From DASRJW01 sp964567755 (GTDB lineage Bacteria > Krumholzibacteriota > Krumholzibacteriia > G020349025): 64,000 bases of DNA. The translations under genes and the position numbers were made by a program. Positions 60,963 through 64,000 of the stretch are shown here, piece after piece; positions within the stretch are counted from its first letter, which is position 1, and each line of letters begins with the position of its first letter. Location of the stretch: the NCBI GenBank assembly GCA_964567755.1, contig CAZMNW010000008.1:1-64000 (forward strand). Direction: 5' to 3'. The notes beneath the pieces were generated by a model, which worked only from the letters and a program-made list of their open reading frames with translations, searched no databases and had not been told where the DNA came from.

Positions 60963-61894
60963 TGCCCTACGTCACCGGGCTGGCCAACAGCGCCAGCGAT
61001 CTGCTCAATGCCGTGGTCACCGCCGGGACCGATAACGGCTGGTCCTGGGACTCTGCCAACAGCATGCTCTACAAGGGCGACATCTACGGTCGCCTCACCG
61101 TCAGCGGCTTGAACTTGTTGGTGCAAGCGGCGCTCGGCTACTCCGGCGCCACACTGGTCACGCCGGCGGCCAAGTTGGTCGGCGTCACCAACCGGCTCGG
61201 GCAAGCCGGCAACACACTGCTGAGTTATCCGGTGACGTACCACATCTTCATCCACACGGCGCCGGACGACATCATCGTGGCGGTGAACTACCAAGTGATG
61301 TGGTGGCAGTGGCTGTCGCTCGGCCAGGCGCGTGGCTTTGGTGTGCTCGGCAATGCGGTTTGGCACTGGGGTACCGCGACGTCAGATATCAGTACCGGTG
61401 CTGGCGTGGCGATCGACTCCAATGGCAGCACCGGCAGCGGTGGAGGTAACACCTCTGGCGCACCCTTCTGGCAGTCCAACGACACCACCGGCGTCCAGAA
61501 CAGTTCGATCTACCTGAACTTCAACGGCCACGCCTGGTGGAACAACCCGGTGGGAGTTTCCACTGGGAACCCGAACAACGCCCGCGCCACCATTGCGGTA
61601 CCGACGCTGTTGCTGACCCAGCCCAACAACTGGAACGGGGAAGCCGTGCTGGCGCGCATTCACATCATGGCGGCACAACCTTCCAGCTTCTGGTCGCATG
61701 TCGCGGAGCTTCCGCATTTGCGGATGACGCGCAACGACAACATCGACGACGGCCAGATCCTGACGCTTGGGTCAGAGCGCTGGTTCATCGCACCGGTGTA
61801 TCGCAAGAACACTGCGAGCCGTGCCGCGTCGCCGTACAACGGCGCGAATCACTCCGGGACGATCGCGATGGCAGTCCGGTACGACGGCCCCTGA
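60962..61894 (+). CDS. tail-associated structural protein
   Basis: 310 residues: MPYVTGLANSASDLLNAVVT, SMLYKGDIYGRLTVSGLNLL, then a Gly/Ser/Asn-rich part with STGSGGGNTSGAPFW and ALNFNGHAWW-like (YLNFNGHAWWNN). Late strands include GSERWFIAPVYRKNT. It looks like a beta-rich baseplate or tip protein. Function not known. Confidence 0.75.
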   Translation: MPYVTGLANSASDLLNAVVTAGTDNGWSWDSANSMLYKGDIYGRLTVSGLNLLVQAALGYSGATLVTPAAKLVGVTNRLGQAGNTLLSYPVTYHIFIHTAPDDIIVAVNYQVMWWQWLSLGQARGFGVLGNAVWHWGTATSDISTGAGVAIDSNGSTGSGGGNTSGAPFWQSNDTTGVQNSSIYLNFNGHAWWNNPVGVSTGNPNNARATIAVPTLLLTQPNNWNGEAVLARIHIMAAQPSSFWSHVAELPHLRMTRNDNIDDGQILTLGSERWFIAPVYRKNTASRAASPYNGANHSGTIAMAVRYDGP

Positions 61895-61927
61895 TCTGCC
61901 CACGTAACCCTAATCGAGAACTTTGAC

Positions 61928-63619
61928 ATGCCCGTTCTGACAGGCATGGTGCTCGATCGCGCTCAGGCTGGCTCACTGAACCCGCTCCTGAGCATCGACG
62001 GGTATCAGGTTGCCGCCATCTATCCGTACACCGCCAGCGATACGCCACGCGCGGAGAAAGGAGCGCGAAGCTACGCCAGCGACATCACGGTTCCTGCGCA
62101 GCGGGCACTGACTGGCATGCAGGTGCCGAGCTACTTCGAGGACTACTACTTTCGCGTGCACCTGCTGCCCGGGCGCATCAACCTCGGCAGCCTGGCCTCG
62201 GAGCAGAGCCGCACGATCGAGGTCTGGAACGCACGGCTGACACCGAACACCTTGGCGTCCCTGACCGCTACCGGAGCGGAAGGCATGACGCTGATCGGGC
62301 CGGCGCCGGCACCGACCGTGTTCGCCGCGAACGAGTCGCGGCTCTACACGCTCGCGGTCACGCCAAATGGTCCGCCAACCGTGAATGCGACTTTCCTGTT
62401 CGCATTCGCTTTCGACGATGCCACCTTGCTGGCAACCGGGCGCCGTATCGTCGGATGGATCTTTGCGCCGAACTGGGTGCAACCGGTCATCGAGCGGCTG
62501 GAATGGCTCACGGATGTGATGGAGTCCCATGCCGGATTCGAGCAGCGCGTGCGCTTGCGTGCCGGTGCGAGACGCAGCTTTGAGTACAGCGCCTTGGTCG
62601 GCTCGGACACCGAGCGCGTAAAGATGGAAAACCTGCTGCTGTCCTGGCAGGCACGGGTCTTTGGCCTGCCGCTTTGGACCGACGTCGCACTAGCAGCAGG
62701 ATCGATTCCCGCCGGCGCGACCTCCATTGCCGTGACGACCGCGAATCGGGACTTTGCCGTCGGCGGCTTGGTTGGACTGGTTCGGGGCATGGAGTCGGAG
62801 TTTGCCGAGATCACGGCGGTCCTTCCTACGTCCCTGACGATCAAGAGCCCGCTGGATACTACCTGGCCAGTCGGCACCAAGATTCTGCCGGTCCAGCCTG
62901 CGCGGTTGCAGAACGAGCTGGGTCTGACTTACCTGAGCGATGCCATCGGCCAGGCCACTGTCCGCTTCCAGCTCGAAGACGAGTGGCTACTGCCGGCCGC
63001 CACACAGACCTCGGACTACCGGGGCTTACCCGTCCTGCTTACCGCCACCAATTGGACTGAGGATGTCGATACCGACTACGCCCGCAAGCTCAACGAGCTG
63101 GATTTTCTGACGGGGCGTCGCGCCATCGACGATCTTTCGGGCATTGCCACGGTTCGCCGGACGCATCGGTGGCTGATCACCGGACGCGCCTCGATCGCTG
63201 CGCTCCGCGCATGGCTAGCCGCCCGCGCTGGCAGGCTCACGACATTTTGGATGCCCAGCTTCCAATCCGACTTGAAAGTGGTGAGCCCGATCGGCGCCTT
63301 CGACTCGGCCATCACCGTGGAGAATCGTGCCTACGCCGCCAACGTGCCAGCCGCCGTTGGTCGGCGCGACATCATGATCGCCACGACTTCCGGCAGCCGC
63401 TACTACCGGCGCATCACGGGCGCCACCGCGCTGTCGCCCAGCACCGAAAACATTGCCATCGACAGCGTGGTGGGTGCGGCGTTGCTGCCCGAACAGATCC
63501 GCCATGTGTCGTTCATGAAGCTGGTGCGGCTGGACAGCGATGCCGTCGAAATCGCTCATCACACCGACGACATGGCGGAGGTATCGATGTCCGTCAGAAG
63601 TATTCGAGATGACACATGA
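61928..63619 (+). CDS. large minor tail / baseplate protein
   Basis: 563 residues. GRINLGSLASEQSRTIEVWN, FRVHLLPGRIN and, later, GFEQRVRLRAGARRSFEYSA, LYSDAIGQATVRFQLE-type (LSDAIGQATVRFQLED) and WLITGRASIAALRAWLAARAGR. This set of beta domains fits the distal tail / hub region (DUF2460-like neighbours). It overlaps the final gene by 4 bases. Confidence 0.8.
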   Translation: MPVLTGMVLDRAQAGSLNPLLSIDGYQVAAIYPYTASDTPRAEKGARSYASDITVPAQRALTGMQVPSYFEDYYFRVHLLPGRINLGSLASEQSRTIEVWNARLTPNTLASLTATGAEGMTLIGPAPAPTVFAANESRLYTLAVTPNGPPTVNATFLFAFAFDDATLLATGRRIVGWIFAPNWVQPVIERLEWLTDVMESHAGFEQRVRLRAGARRSFEYSALVGSDTERVKMENLLLSWQARVFGLPLWTDVALAAGSIPAGATSIAVTTANRDFAVGGLVGLVRGMESEFAEITAVLPTSLTIKSPLDTTWPVGTKILPVQPARLQNELGLTYLSDAIGQATVRFQLEDEWLLPAATQTSDYRGLPVLLTATNWTEDVDTDYARKLNELDFLTGRRAIDDLSGIATVRRTHRWLITGRASIAALRAWLAARAGRLTTFWMPSFQSDLKVVSPIGAFDSAITVENRAYAANVPAAVGRRDIMIATTSGSRYYRRITGATALSPSTENIAIDSVVGAALLPEQIRHVSFMKLVRLDSDAVEIAHHTDDMAEVSMSVRSIRDDT

Positions 63620-64000
63620 CCTACGCCAGCCGAGAAGCATCCACGGATGCCAGCAGTCCCGTCGAGTTGTATGAATTTCGCCGAGGCGGCGAAGGCTGGC
63701 GCTACACCAGTGCCGCACAGAATGCGATCTACGCGACCTACACCTACAGCGCAGTGCCGATTAGACGCGGCAGCATCGAACAGACCACTGAGATCGGCAA
63801 GGCAGGACTTCGCGTCACCTTTGCGCGCGACGTCGACGTTGCCCAGGACTTCATCTCCACACCGCCGTCCGAAGTCACCTTGCTCACCCTGTATCGCCAA
63901 CATCGCGGCGATGGCGAAACCGTCGCGGTGTGGATGGGGCGCGTGCTCAATGCGGAATGGCGCGGATCGGAAGTCGAGCTCAACTGCGAGCCGGTTTACA
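63616..64000 (+). CDS. DUF2163/BR0599-type tail protein, 5' part (cut by window edge)
   Basis: 128 residues seen: ASREASTDASSPVELYEFRR, ATYTYSAVPIRRGSIEQTT, AGLRVTFARDVDVAQDFIS and VAVWMGRVLNAEWRG. This is the N-terminal domain of DUF2163 phage tail proteins, usually followed by a peptidase and the host-specificity protein. It overlaps the previous stop (ATGA). The rest lies outside the window. Confidence 0.88.
   Translation, partial: MTYASREASTDASSPVELYEFRRGGEGWRYTSAAQNAIYATYTYSAVPIRRGSIEQTTEIGKAGLRVTFARDVDVAQDFISTPPSEVTLLTLYRQHRGDGETVAVWMGRVLNAEWRGSEVELNCEPVY

Larger units (their letters stand above)
22061..64000. mobile_element. integrated prophage plus accessory island (right end outside window)
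   Basis: From the tmRNA onward the window holds a conflict system, a serine-recombinase operon, an XRE/ImmA control region, replication genes, methyltransferases and a full lambda-like order of head and tail genes. The left limit could be the tmRNA end or about 25,700, where the recombinase operon ends; in the second case the ABC-3C island is an older insertion. No lysis genes or attR are visible yet. The proteins look like those of beta/gammaproteobacterial phages. Confidence 0.85.

Overview
The window joins two different pieces of DNA at the 3' end of a tmRNA gene. Bases 1-22,060 are high-GC host chromosome. The rest, to the right edge, is an integrated accessory element, mostly a long-tailed temperate phage that runs off the window. 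The host is a Gram-negative bacterium: it has lipoproteins with lipoboxes, an outer-membrane beta-barrel, GlpD, BipA/TypA and a two-piece-free (standard) tmRNA. An HNH-type protein with an Ala/Thr-rich leader, an orphan AmmeMemoRadiSam enzyme and a PEGA lipoprotein fit deltaproteobacteria-like or uncultured proteobacterial lineages better than the enterics, but I cannot fix the phylum from sequence alone.

Host region (1-22,060). A long minus-strand train reads, from upstream to downstream: a MerR/B12-fold regulator, a TlpA thioredoxin, an outer-membrane barrel, a glycosyltransferase, a TPR protein, AmrS, a PLP-fold protein without its catalytic lysine, typA, a truncated secreted propeller protein, DoxX, and an HNH-like gene cut by the left edge. 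Next come a plus-strand lipoprotein, glpD and a PEGA lipoprotein (both minus), a membrane SpoIIE-type phosphatase (plus), a TIGR04283-type glycosyltransferase (minus), then trxB, ssb, tRNA-Lys(CUU), a small membrane-anchored protein and ssrA (all plus).

Left part of the element (22,061-25,692). After the ssrA terminator there is an apparently decayed stretch, an orphan RelB/DinJ-type antitoxin and a tightly overlapping three-gene ABC-three-component (ABC-3C) conflict system: a nuclease-like component, a small middle component and a DUF2326-type ABC ATPase.

Recombination and lysogeny module (25,714-33,246). A minus-strand operon encodes a 72-residue protein, a DUF2924 protein, a serine recombinase and a KorB-like helix-turn-helix protein, all joined by 4-base stop/start overlaps. 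A second minus-strand operon encodes an XRE repressor, an ImmA/IrrE protease with an apparent frameshift, and a 404-residue protein. It is divergent from two overlapping genes of unknown function that end at a clear terminator.

Replication and modification (33,378-46,573). A plus-strand run encodes a small HTH protein, a Sak4-like ATPase, a single-strand-binding-like protein, a DEAD-type helicase, a Cas4/AddB-like Fe-S nuclease, a TOPRIM/RecA-type primase-helicase and a RuvC-fold protein whose 5' end is a 10-copy array of inverted 9-mers. Two ParB-methyltransferase fusions follow. Three small minus-strand genes then share a 28-nt upstream element at a nearly constant distance from their start codons; a fourth copy precedes the DUF2924 gene.

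Virion genes (46,692-64,000). The order is lambda-like: terminase small and large, two fibre-like proteins, gpW, portal, S49 protease with an internal scaffold start, decoration, capsid, head-tail joining, tail tube, chaperone-like genes, tape measure and distal tail proteins. The last gene is cut by the right edge. Lysis genes and the right attachment site are not in view.
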